NCBI GenBank assembly: GCA_030141605.1
Contig: JAQGDQ010000045.1
Location: forward strand, 250,001-310,000
DNA from: Tubiluchus corallicola
Lineage: Eukaryota; Priapulida; Priapulimorpha; Priapulimorphida; Tubiluchidae
Direction: 5' to 3'
DNA length: 60,000 nt
The translations under genes and the position numbers were made by a program. Below are positions 42,401 to 56,600 of this stretch, piece after piece; positions within the stretch are counted from its first letter, which is position 1, and each line of letters starts with the position of its first letter. Below the pieces are notes generated by a model that searched no databases, was not told where the DNA came from, and was given only the letters and a program-made list of their open reading frames with translations.

Positions 42401-45400
42401 TAGCGATGCGTTTAGCAAATAAGTTTATTTAAATTAGCAGGTAATAATAAGATAACAGATAGATATAATAACCTTCAGGTTTTAGATCATGGATCACTGT
42501 TTGTCTATTATTTGATAAATGAAGTCTGTCCTCTTTGAAGTCTGAAATGCAACTTCTCATGGGTGGCGTCAGCAAGCTCTGGCTTCTTTCATGATGCATA
42601 TGTTGTTCTTCTATTCTCTTCATCTATGAAACACCTCTCCATCGTTGGATAAAACTCAATGAATTCTATTCGTTAATATTAATTCCTGCATTTTATAACA
42701 ACATACTGTTTTTATCCTAAATTATGTTTTAGTTCTACATCAGTCTTAGTTCAATTATCTCGTGTGGCTTCCTCTTCTAGTACTTTCTATTGTAATCGTG
42801 TGTAAAAAGCGGTTGAGCAAGAATGGTCACCACGTTACTGTACTCTACACTTGATTTTCGGTATTAAAACCAGTATTCTTACCATTTTCTGAACAGTTAC
42901 TGTTTCTTGAGCGCGTCTTTGTTTCAACGGCTGCATTAATCATTTTCCTGGGCGCGATGTAATATGTCGTCGCCATGAATTAGTATATCATGTGCACAGA
43001 TTAATAATTTGTGGCCACGAATTTGTGATCTCGGATTAGTATATCGTGCGCATGGATTAATATATTGTGTGCATGGATTAAAATATATTGAGCTCTGGGA
43101 ATAATAATTCATGGCCACGATGTATTAATTCAGGGCCACGAATTAGTAGGTTCTCTACCTGGCCCTTCGGGGCTCCTTATCTGGCTGTAATTGGCACATC
43201 AGCTTTTGTGCATATATAGTTACTATAAAAATGACAGTTACCTTGATTGTAAAGAATTAATAAGTTTCGTTCAAAATTATTTCTAAATATATGTATTATT
43301 TTTATTTCGAGTACGTTTTCTCTAAAAAACGGCCGAGTATTTCATAGTCAAGTTGATATTTCTTGGCCTGTGCTTTTAATTAGATATTTCGGATTGTATT
43401 ACGTATATATTTCAAAATAATAAATTACTATTATTTGCAGTTACTAATATCTTTCCTATCTGTCTTCATGGAATACTTTAGTCGTGCAAGCTAAGTTAAC
43501 AAAAACCATTTATGCTTTATATTATCTAGTTGTGAGAACACAAAATTTTGTTCCGTACACGTGTTGTTAGGTCTGCAGTAGTTTAAAAGTTAATTAAAAA
43601 TTTGTATATGAAATGCTGAATGTTATGCATTTAGAAAAAAGTATTAACAGATCTGCAAAAATTCTAGCAATCAGTTTATATAGTAAAGTATAGTGATTGT
43701 AGTTTCACTTTTGAGAAAGTATATGCTTTTACTGCCTTAATTGCAAATTAACTCAATAATTGCAGAGATAACAACAAATTTCTAGACAGATTCTGTTTAT
43801 TTGTTTGTGTGTGTGTGTTTGTACGTTTGTTCGGGCGTGCACTAATAATGGTGATTTGATTTAACACTATGCCTGCAGCAGTTTTTCTCATAATTATATT
43901 TTATGCATGTTATATTTTTCTCTGGGTTGTAGTATAGACTAGTGGTATATGGATTACTTTAATTTATTACATTTCTCTTGATAATGCATTTACTTAAACA
44001 GAAACAAACAACTTGGCAACTTGATTACATTATTCTTACATAATGACAATTGTTAACACTATGGGTTGCATTTATGTGTGTTACTATGAGTGATCACATT
44101 CATAAATTTAATAATAATCTACGTCGTGTTGCGGTGTTGTCAACTTGTCGTGCGCGATCATAAATTGAATTTTTGAACGTGCTTTCGCTGCTTTGTGTTT
44201 ATTAATCTGTTTTATGACGCATTTTTCACTTCTGTTGTAAGGATTGGCGCAGTTATTTGTAATCGTTGAGCCACAGACTGTGCAGCTGCAATTTCGGCAC
44301 AAAATTGACGTTCCTCGTTGCGAGTGCTGTTAAAGTTGCGGTTATGACGTTGCCGGTGCCGAGATCGTGGGCAGGAAAGTAGTAAGTGCTGATTTTACAA
44401 GCCAAAGATATGCAAACACAGGCATGCTCATTTACTCAAATAGTAGTTCAGTTTTTAAGCTTATCTGATAAAAAACTCATATTTATTCATAGTTGGATAT
44501 CCAGTAACTTGTTTAATTTACAGCCAGAGAAAAAAATGGGTATAAAAATTACCCCTTTAAGCCGTCCCTCTGTCAGTTACTTTCGGTCATTTGTGTGCTG
44601 TGGACTGAGTGAACTGGAAGTATACGCTTGCGCTGGCGCTCATCACATGCAAAAATACAAAGAACACATATAACACTTTCATAACGGTACATTGTAGTTT
44701 CCAAATTTTATCAGTGCCTAATAGGGTGCTAATAGGGCATCTTGACAAGATGCCACTGTATATTAGCATTGAGTCTATCCTCTGCCTAAATTGTTTCCAA
44801 ATGCACTGCTTTTCCTGGAGGACGGCACTCGTACTCAGTCCTATGGTATTCTTTCTCAAAACCTTATTGTTTCGGAAAATTTTCCTCGTTATTTCTTAGT
44901 ATAATTTTAGTTTAACGACTTCACATGTTAGCTTGGTGTACATTATAGCCGTGACAGCACTATATAAATTTCCTAACAATGTTTTATAATTAAAATTTCG
45001 CACATACTGGTGAGCGCAATACTACTGCAAAGAGTGCGCTCCTCAAATGTGACACTTCTACGCTGTATAGTATTTGGCAATTTTAACAAATTTGTCTGTT
45101 GAAAACGTATTCCATGCATTTATTACGTCCTGACTCGATTACTGTAATTTCCTTTTACTGTTCTGCCTAATAGTCAAATACTCATATTACGGTACATTCA
45201 AAATGTAGCGGCAAGACTCATTCTTACTGAAAATTATGCACATCACCCCTGTATAGCTTGAGCTTCAATGGCTTCCGGTAGTTCCTGTTGTACTCTTGTA
45301 AGATAAAAATCATTGGATAAAAATCACATCTCTGTACCGAGATCAAAATTGGTATCAGCTGGTGATTTCACTCGTTTCTGCAATGAATGTCGAATTGTGA

Positions 45401-48400
45401 AATGGCTTGACACCTGAACTGCGTTCCATTCAGCATTGATTACTTTAAACGCAACTGAAAGATAGGGCTGTTAAAAAGCCTAGTCACGAAGTGATAACTT
45501 TATGATTCTGATACCATAAAGCTGTTTTTATTATTTTTGAAATCACAGGTAATTTCTATTTTCTCTTATTATTATTATCATCATCATTATTATTAATGTG
45601 GGACCGTAATTGTATTTTCCTGTTGATTTAACGTATTTTTCGATTATGTGAAAGATACTTGTACTTTTTACGAATTTTTGTGTATGTAGATTCTGCTCCA
45701 TTTTTATCTTTTATTAACTTTTCAGGTACATAGAGCATTTTAATGTTCTAAAAGAGCACAAGAAATAAGTTTGTTGTTAGTATATTATACACTGTCATAA
45801 CAGTAGCAATACTATTATATCATACACTATAACAGTATTATTATAATAAGTTTACTAGTAGCACCTACTACAACGAGTAGTTGAATTGGTGAAAATACAC
45901 AGACAGACAAATCCTACAGACAGCATGTCATTAGACAAATAATACTTGATATTTACGGTTAAGCTTGTAAAGCGGAGTTGCATTAAAAGTTCTGCTATAG
46001 TGAATAGGTTTTGTCTGCTGTGGTTTATATTGTAGTTACCAGGCTATCCTGTAAAATATGTGTCTCACCTAAGCAAACTCACCGAAAAGCTACTCTTTTA
46101 ATTACAGCTGTTGTCGTTCCTGTTAGTCATATGTAGAATTTGTAAACTTTGCATAAGCTCACTTTTTATCGTTTTTCACAGTTGTTCGTTTGCCTAGGAA
46201 AGTATAAAACGTTAGTAGTTGTTACATGCAAGGTGCCAATGTGAACTGCTAGCAGAGAACGAGCCTGCAGAGGCATTGCAGACTACCTCATAGCACAACA
46301 CCTGTCACTGATTCGCACCCTTAATTTTGTGCCTTAATCGAAGCAGAAACTCGAATCACAAACTTCCCAAGATTGCTTAAACACATTTCACTTTCATATA
46401 CACTTTGTATGAAGTAGCTAAACTTAGACAAGCAATAAAATTCTTGTTTGTGAACTCGCCTTTTAACTATACTTTCTTCTTGGATTTCGCGACAGTCTCT
46501 ACACTAAGCCGGATTTATTGCTTGCAAATCTTCTGCTTTTAATGACACGTGGATAACGAACATTTAATGCTTGTCTGCTGACTGGAAAATTTCTTCTCTG
46601 CATGAAAGTTTTTCGCGATTTTGTCAAGAAATTAATAGCAGTCTCTTGTCTGAATGCAGCCAAGGTCAAACTCAATGGGCAGCAACATGGCGTCTGCCAA
46701 CTTTTTCCTTGATCGCACTAAAATTGCAGAAATCGATACATTTGAAGTGCTCGGTGAAATTTAATTTTTTTACCTCTCTCTTGAAGAATATAAAAGTTTA
46801 AGAGTACAACTAAAGAAAGAGTAGTTAAACATGAGACGCTAGCCGTGAAGCCATGGCAACCAGGAATTTGATCAGGCTGAGCCAGCGGCTGACTGCATAG
46901 TAAATTGTTGGCTAACTGAAATGTGCAGACATGAGTAATTTTATGATCAGAATTGATTAGGTGTCGATTTTAGAAAAGTTGGCAACTGCATGGCAAAGAA
47001 GAACGTTTGACATCCTATAATATTATAGTGGTCTTCGCTTTTTCAGGTGCGAATTATCTTTGATGAGATTTGAAAATGAACTTGTCCGATATTGTCAAGG
47101 CACCAAACCCAGTTTACGGGTGCAATTCTCGTATTGTTAGCATCAAGATCGACCCAAGCTGACATTTTTCAAAAGATAAAAGCAGATGGAAAATTTCCAA
47201 AACTAAAATTCATAGCAAAAAGCGGTAATTTACAGTGATTTTGAGCACTTTATTGGAGTCTTAAACTTGCTCGGCTTTCCCTGGTATTCACTTGTACAAC
47301 TATGTAAGCTCATTCTTTGAAGCTTTTCTATTGTGTGAGCGTAGCTGCTAGTTCTTTATAACGCAGAAACATCAAAGTGCTTTTAGGCTGATTATGTCTG
47401 CACAAACTTATATTAAACGTCTTGTGCTTTATCAACAATAAAGAAGTGTTCATTATTAACGGTTCTTGTAACGGCGTATGTAGGGCCGACACTTGCAAAA
47501 AGGAATAATTGGTGAGCCGTAAACTTACTTTTATGTTATGTTATAGTATTTTTATGTTGTCACGGGTTATCAAAAAGAAGAGGTACAGTAACTATTGTTA
47601 TTATTGTATCAGAAGAAACTATAATTATCGCTTGAACAAGTGAAACTCTTGCTTATAAGGTATCCATTTGCGCAAGCCAAGAGATGTCAAAAACGGTCTT
47701 ACAGGTACGGCAACCATATTGTAATAGCGACCGGGGTCCTACATTTCTGCGTGCAGGAGGATTTTTGAGATGCTTTGATAAACGACAAAGATCATATACA
47801 AAAGGACACACTGCAAGGTCCACAATAAGTAAAGTGTATGACGGAAGCAGTATTTTCTAAAGCCATTTTCGTGACATACTATAACTCAAGCTTCGAAATT
47901 TTAATTAAGTAAGATAAAAATGATTAGGCCAACGAGCAAGTGTATTAATTGTTTTGCTAACACAACACACAAACAAAATGCAAAAAAGATGACATTGAAC
48001 CAAATGCTTAAGCTTTAATTCAATCACTATAACTGTAATTTTTTGCGTAATTCTAAGCCTAATTAAAAGCTGATAATAACTCGAATTAAAAGCTAAGAAC
48101 TGCTATCCATTTCCCATCTTCTTTGCATTTTTTACTATAATTATACAAAACAATGCAGCAAATCAAAATCATGTTTACCATATACATACTATGCATACTA
48201 ATTGTCAAAAAATTTAATTTGTAATTTCTGCCATACAACAGTCATGGTGCCACATCAACAATGAAATACTGATATTAATATAATGACACTGACATTACCA
48301 AATTTAATTGCAAATAAACACAGTTAGCAAAAAAATTATAAGATGAAATGCGCGTTAACTAAATTTACGAAATTAAGAATAGTCTCATATAGTTTATAAA

Positions 48401-50566
48401 CATTTATAAGAGCCTAACGTATTAAATCCAGAAAAATTCTTGACAAAAAATCGTTTTTACAGTGTATGTCGACATTGTTCAACAAATGGACTGTAACATC
48501 ATTTAACAAAAAATAACAAGTGAATTTATTACTGTGATCGAAAACTGTAAATTACTTTCTGATGATCTGGAAATAAATAAACTAATAAGCATTTTCATTA
48601 CATTATAGATCAAGAGTATCAACAAATTCTGTTTTCATTACAAGTCTGATACATGTAACTGATAAAGGTTGGCTAATCATGTGTATCCAATAAAGGCAAC
48701 GATGAATTGTTTCTTTAGTTATTTTAGTAAGGTAACACCAGATAGGTTAACTGATTGTAGGATAGTAAGACATAATTTCCGTTGGTGCCTTTCTTGTGCA
48801 ATTAGCGTTGAAAAAATGACTTTAATTAGAGCTAAGGTTTGATGCGATGTAATCGGTTCGCAGAGGCTGACAGCCTTGTTGGCATTGGGATTGAATTGTT
48901 TAGGTATTATGTGTAGCTTCGTGTTTCATGTTTAAGGCGAGCAATTATTACTTTCTTAGATACATTTGTGAATTGTCATGTGGTCCAATAAAACCATAAC
49001 TGATATTACCACTATTAACTAACAATTCTGAAATTTAGGTTGATTAATGAATTGTAAAATACTTGGGGGTGTATAGTTGAAGAGATTAACACTTTTGGCT
49101 AATAATTTGAATGTGTTTGCACAGAAGAATATGATTGACCAGATTATGTAATCGTAGCTAACGGAATATCTATCCGGAAATGAACTTTGTTCGAAGTGCC
49201 AGTCTGCCTACCGTACAACTCACAGCAGCAGAGACTACTCTTGTGAGAGTCCATAACGATGTTATGTGGCCTGTAGATCAGCAAAAAGATGTTATCTTAA
49301 TAGAACTAAAAATCTGTTAGTAGCACTTGACACAAATGAACATCAATTTTTTAAAGCCTTTGCAATGCAGGTTAAACATCACCGGAATTCCCCTGAAATG
49401 GTTTGAGTCATATTTACAATTTGCGCCATGATCGGCATCAGTTTGTGCACATTAATTCAGTTTCATCCTTTTCAGCTAGTCTGTCATATGGTATCTCGCA
49501 AGGATCTGTTCTAGGTCCTATTTCATTTCCATTGTATCTGCTCTTGCTTGAAGACATGATGTTGCGCTATAGATTAAATTATAGATTACGAACAAACTGG
49601 CGAAGTTCTTCTTCTACTAGAAATGTGCATTTCCAAAATTCGCTGCTGGGTGAAGTCCAGGTTTCTTGCTGAAATCATTCAATTCTCTTTACGTTGGAAA
49701 TCAGACAGTGAAAACTTTAGGAACTTAAGAGTTGGTGAGTTCGACGTCATTCCGTCTAATTAAAAAAAAAATTGAATGTGCTTTTCGAAACTACTATTTT
49801 AACGCAAAATCAGGTCAATGAAATTTGCAGAAAGACGTATTTTCATGTTTAGAGAATTAGCATAAATCAGGCAGTTCATCTGCAGAAAAAGGTCATCCAT
49901 GCTTTTGTGTCAAGAGATCTAGATTATTGCAATAGCATATTGTGTAGAATTTCGAAAGAATATTTTAATAAGGTTCAGTCGGTAGAAAGCGCAGCAACCA
50001 GGTTAGTAACAAGAACAAAGAAAGTTGATCACGTATCTGCAGTACTTTACAACCGCCCTGGTTACCCATTGAGCAAAGCATCAAATTTAAAATACTGTTG
50101 TTAGTTTACTAAATTTTAAATGACACAGCACCAGTTTATCTTAAAAACTGTTTGGCAAGTATATTCCTTGTCGTACTCTTAGTTCAGCTGACAAGTACGA
50201 ATTTCCTTTTTCCGGATGGCAAACACAATATTACATTTATAGAAACCGAAGTTCCTCTGTCAGTGCTCCAGCCCTGTGGAACAAAATTCTAGTATCACTG
50301 TGTAACTGGAGTAACGTAGAAACTTTTAAAGCTAAATTAAAGACATACCTTCTTAATGAATATTTCACTTAAACAGTTTACTTTCTTTACACATTGACTT
50401 ATCACTGTATTACCTTATATCTTATTGTGCAACTTCGTACTTTTACCTACGTAAATTTTCTTATCAATGTCGTGCTTTTATGTATTGATTGTAGGTCTTA
50501 TTTTTCCTTATTTTTACGCATTAATTAATTTCATTTGTGTGCAGTGCTGAGACGCAGTGTTTCTAC

Positions 50567-50612
<46 letters not shown>

Positions 50613-53600
50613 GTCGTTGTCGTTGTTGTTTACTATTACTATTACTATTACTATTACTATTACTATTACTATTACTATTACTATTACTATTACTATTACT
50701 ATTACTATTACTATTACTATTACTATTACTATTACTATTACTATTACTATTACTATTACTATTATTATTATTATTATTATTTAGTTATCAACACACTATC
50801 TATGGCAAGTCTTTCTAAGCTCACCGTGACAGACTTGGTGCAGAGCTGAAGAACTAATGCTGCTCCGCTTAAAAAACTTGCTCTCCCTTCACCAGTATTA
50901 GCATGGGCCTGAGAACCTCTCTGGATTAGACATAGTTAATAAACTGTGCTTGTCGGTATCTTCGCAGATGTTTCGGTTTTTTAGTTCTAAACAAGTTGTT
51001 CGACAATCAAGCTTTGAACTATGTGCTAGCAAACAGAAGAGTTAGCTAAACCCCTATAAGTCCCCAAGGTGGCTTAGAAACATTTCCATGAAGGAATGAT
51101 ACAGATTGTTTATGTATTCAAGCTAGATTTTTGTGCCAAATAGATTTTTATAGCCAGTTTTATCAATTTGGGGATCCTGAATTCAAAAATGGTAGGTGCC
51201 ATTCTTTCATGCACATCTTCAGCTGCCGTCTTAGATTTCAAAGTGGCAACATTATTATTTAATAACTAAACTTGTAACGTGCGTGTAATATTTAATATGC
51301 AGATGATATTTAAATTTTAGACAATGCAAGAATCTCAGCTCAGGGACGTGATCAAGCCCCGATTCAAATATTTAATAAGTATTCTGCCCATGTTGTTCTT
51401 GATCAATACTGTCTGATTTCCATAATGATGTAGCTGTTTGGTTGATCCAATCATGTTGTCATTGCGCAACTATGGATTTTACCCACGATTTTTGATCATT
51501 TCACCATAGTACAGATTTTCTGTGTGCACGCTTGCCTGAGTGAGTGTGTCTGTGTATGTGTGTATTTAGGTATTTCTCTCATAGTGTGAACAGAATGCTG
51601 TATGTACTGTGCATACATATGTTGTATTTCCAAAGTATTTTTCAACTTCATATCAGCCATACTGAAACAGTTTTAGAAATCAAAGACAATACGTTATAAT
51701 AGAAGTGGCATTGGTGGTTTAAGTTACCAGTAAATGTCTGATTTTTTCTCGTGTAATAAAAAATATAATAAAGAAGTGTTGAACTCCCTGTCTTGGATAT
51801 AGGCAATTATTATTCCATTAAAGCACAGTAAAAGACTGTTCATAAATAAAGCCTGAAAAATTCGTCTTGAATTTTACCTGTTGTCTTGTTGTATACAGAG
51901 CTAGCATTAGCACATTTAGCAGCAACGCTATATAAAGCTTGCAAATTTGAACTTCGCGATGACCCATTTTAACGGTAAGTCTTGAAAACAAGTTTAAGTA
52001 ACATTGAGCAAAGTTTGGAAAAAATAATCGGAGCATTCGTAGCACACTCTTTGCCAACAAACGTTAAAATTACGTTTTCTTGTCAGTAAGATTAATAATG
52101 TGTTTTTGGTGAATCATTGGCGCAGACTAGGATGGCGATGTAGTTCTGTTTTGCAGGTCTCGCGAACATTTTAAATTATTAAGAATTTTCTTTTGCAGTT
52201 ACGTAAGTCTTTTCTAGGTAAGGGCAATGTTAAGTAATATAATTTTGTGTGGAAAGTTCTTTGGGATATACTTTATTTCCCTTTTTCCCTTTAAGTATGA
52301 GAATGTAGATGTCATTACGTAATATATAAGCTTGTCAGTACAATTCACTGTAATATAAATTTTGTCTTTTCTGAAGGCATATATGTACCATTTGGTTCTA
52401 CAGTCTTCATGAGCCTTGACGTCATCAAAAAGTACACGCCATACTTTCACTTGTATACCTCTGGGTTATGGCACAAGGTTACATTCTTCAGACGCTAGTG
52501 TTTGTACTTGTGAAACCTAGCTGGTATTGGAAACATGTGCGGTGGATAAAAACTGCACAGTAGAAATCTGGTTCCGTATAACTTGGGGCTCGAAACCATG
52601 CAAACGTAAATAAGTCCTACGTTGGCTTGTTTTCGCATTCATTCCCTGCCCAGTACACTGCCCGTTGTCGTAATCTCTCACACGTTACTCACTTCTATAT
52701 AGCTGAATTTATACCATCTTGAGATTAAGTCGACTGAAGAGAAATCGAGTATCGAGCTTACAAGGGAGGGTATATTTAGATGGAGTTAATCACTCCTCTT
52801 CCTGCTGTTCTTGACCCAGATCTATGGGATGAAAATGCTTTTATCCGTCCTTCGCCACGCGTGTACATGCATGGAGCTGCTGTTGGCTGTTATTTCCGGA
52901 AAAATTCGCGATATAATATCTGGAAATTGATTCTCCTGTAGAATTGTGCGCTCGAGTCAAGAAGATGTTCTCTGTAAGATAAAATTGTCTGAAAGACTTG
53001 AAAGGGAAAGCGAGAGTGTGAAAGATTATCAAAAAGGGGCGAAGCTAGAAAGGGAAAACATGGAAATATGAGAGAAAAATGCTGTTACTCCTATTCTACA
53101 ATGTACCAAATAAAATCAGTCAACTCCTGCTTGTTTATTAAGATATTACAGAACTACATGCCGAATGTTGACGTTGTCATAGTGAGTTTTGTTAATATGA
53201 TTATCCAAGCGGCTGAATCCCAGACGGTTTCTTCATTACGACCAACAGAGAACCCTATTATATTCGAGGCTTCTCAGCCTACCCGCCGCGCCAACTGAAA
53301 ATCTTTAACTTGGATATCTTATCAGGCATGGTGATAACCTTATCAAGCACTGGTCCGGCTTCAGTATTTATCTCTCCAGTATATAGATCGATATTCACTA
53401 ACAAGCACAATAGTTTATATGGCACAATGTCCATTGGGAACATTGAATTTCTGAGATCCTATACACAGCTAATAGGTTCGTCTCGGTGTCCTTGCATGTG
53501 TAATAAAGTTTGCGCCGAAACACATACGTGTAAAGTGTTTATTTCACTGACGTATCATGCGACATTATACGTTTGCACGTTTGCATAGTTCGCATGTTTG

Positions 53601-56600
53601 CGTAGTTGGCATAGTTATTCGCTTTTATCGGTAACATTGTTGGAGTTGTCTTATAATGCTTTTTACTTATACATAGTTGTTATCAATATTTATATTAAAT
53701 CTTAGAATTCGAACTTGAAATATGATTGACGTGGATAATCAATTTCAATGATTTTGTGGTAAGTTTGCGTTTTGAATTTACCAAACATTTTTTGCTTGTT
53801 CAACACTCACATAATAAAGGAGCAATAGTTAGTTGTTGTCTCTAAAGCTATTCTCTTTCTCTGCTTTGGATCTATACATTTGTTTTGTCGTAATATTTTC
53901 TGTTTAGTTATACGTTTTGTTTCTTATTGTATAGCTTTAATCAGACGAAGAATTTAAAAAACGTCTAATACTCCATCACATAATGGAAAAATTTCAGTAA
54001 TCAGGACTGAGGAACTTTCGAGACTCACTGTGAATTTGCGAAATGCAGTTGATCGTCACCAAATATTTGGCAATCGATTAAGCGCTTTTGGCAATAAAGG
54101 GAAATAGACTACGCCAATCATTTCCTTTACGATAATGTGCCTCTTATCAAAAATGGTTCTATTTGTTTTGCAGCTTGTTTAATATCTCATTACAAAACAT
54201 TCTCGTGGTTTGGTGTTTGAGGAAGCCAGTTTGTATACGCGCTGTATGACACTCCTGTTGGTTTTCCGAGTACTTAATAACTGCAACAAGTTTAACTGCT
54301 ATTTATGAATTTTTAATGTTTGAGATGAAGATGTGATTGACGGGTGAAGTGTTGTTAATGCCGGTAAACGTTGATGTTGCGGTAGTAGAGTCTATTCTAT
54401 TAAAACATATGTAGCCAACTTGAACGTGTAGTTTATATACAGCATTCCATAAGTAACTAAGGTGGCTTCCGTTTTATTTAACAGCGTTAAACTGCTTCGT
54501 GGTTTATAGTATTTTTAATACTGCCATTCTGGGGCATCTTACCGCTCAACTTTCATCAAACTGTACACACGGGTAATTTTCCATTCGCAACTCGTTATCA
54601 TGCAGAACTTGTACATCAAACTCTATTATAGTCTTACAGTAAGGTTATATCCGGTTGTTTCCTCTCTCTAAGCCTCAAGATTCAGGTCACAGTCATTGAA
54701 TCGTTTCCGCTAAGCTTTCAAACAGATCTTATATTCCCAAATCTAATTAAACAAGTTATATCTTGTCTTTATGGTCTTATTCGTTGCAGTAGTGATCTCT
54801 GAAAACATTACCGTCTATGGGAATACATGTAATGATGTTAATCCCCGAACTTCAAGCAGCAATGTTTTAGCAGCAGTTTCTACCACAAATAACTTGGGGG
54901 ACAATGCCTTGAAGCACTCCGTCACGATAGTGATGTCACGTACCAGCGGTGGCACCAAGGCAATGAGTTTATTTTATTTTTATTCTGCTGTAGTTGTTGC
55001 AGTTAAGGAAAACTGCTCTATAAGGAAATGAGGTAGTCGGGTATAGAGGGCTTCGTGTTAGTTCAGCATTTACTGCCCTGTTATTTAACTCAGCTGTATT
55101 TCGAGTGTTATTTGAGTTGAAGAAATGTGAAACTATTCAGTTGGAGGAAGAAATTACCCAAGAGGAAATTGACACATGGTCGTTTATACTTGCATTGAGT
55201 ACAATTGAATGCGTAAATTTTCAATTTCTTTAGATCGTATATCAATGCCTTAGTGCTCTTACTGCTGTAATTTTAAGCTTTTCTATGTTTGTTTGCTTGT
55301 TTTCGCTCAAATGGTTTGCCACAATTGTACTAATCGTAAGCTGTTAAAGGAATGCATAAATGTCAAACTCATCAGGTTCGTGCTGCCACCGCTGTGACAG
55401 AGATACACACGTCTAATCTCAGTTAAATACTAAGATAATAGTTGCTTTTAGTTAAAGTGTCCAAAGCTTCTTTGAGACGTACTAAAAGTCCTGTCTTTTC
55501 TGCATGGTATTATTTTACTTTTTGAGTAAATGACTAGGTTGATATTTAGCGCACGCTGCTTATAGATAAGTATCATTGTAACACTCTCGCAACTTATTAG
55601 TGCACAACATTGAAATTAGGCAGGTCAATTCATTTCAGTAGATTTTCACTATTAATTTCCTTTAATCTGGCATTCTTGTCAACGTACAATAATTAATGTA
55701 AGATCAAAAAGCTTGTATGACCAATGGAAGGTAAGTATAAATGCATAACAAGGACTACTGTTGAAAAACCAGCGGTGCCGATTTTTTCTTGTGTTTTGGC
55801 CGTGGAATTGATCCCACAGCCTCTGATGTGAAAATACAGCACATTACCTCTAAGCTATTCCTGCTGTTGCTATTCAAGCTGTTCCAATGCTATGGGCTTG
55901 CGAAACGTTTCCGAGTAATTCCATTTTTGATGCTATTGGGAATAAAAAAAAACCTATGCCTTCCTGCAAACTTGATTACGAAAAGCAATAATGTTGTCTG
56001 TTTGACGAGCGTGACTTGTAGCCTACGTACTGGCTACTATGCTGCAGCATGGGCTGATATATTATACGTTTCGACTTTTTGCCAAATGCAACAGGTTTCT
56101 AATAATTACAATAACAAGAGGTTGCACGCTCGTCCGATATCCAATTATTGACATATCAATCACTTCTTGACTCTATTCTGCTACTGTATGATTTGTTATT
56201 TCTGATGGCTTCTCTTGCAGTGTAGGAATTGCTCAACGCCTTTACCGTAATAGGTTTCTGCAATTGCCTCTCTCAAGAGCTGCATTTAGTGAGTAATAAT
56301 TATTGAACGCTAATATGCTTGATGTTGGAATGATCGCATTTCGATGCATGCATGCGATGCGCGTATGTGATCAATTTATAATTAAACTAATTAGTGGAAT
56401 CTCTCGTTGAAATGTTAGTTTTGATTTTTCTGGCCCTCATAAGTTTACCTCTTAAATATGACCTGTACGTTTTGTGGCGTTTTTGCCATGTATGCGTCTC
56501 CTTGCCCATATCAGTATGTAAACGACAAATGCAATTACATGTATAATGTTTCAAATTGTGGTTTGAGTTGAATAGAAGATAAAAGTTAAAAAAACGCATA

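Noticed and set aside
42936-43118. Minus-strand ORF with repeated NPC/NPR..YTNP words
   Set aside because: It is the translation of the degenerate tandem repeat.
50535-50849. Long ORFs rich in Tyr, Leu or Ile-Thr
   Set aside because: They are translations of the ATT/TACTAT microsatellite in three frames, not proteins.
55789-56151. 120-codon ORF as a gene
   Set aside because: No recognisable domain, no splice context, and a mixed composition expected by chance in 35 kb of intron.
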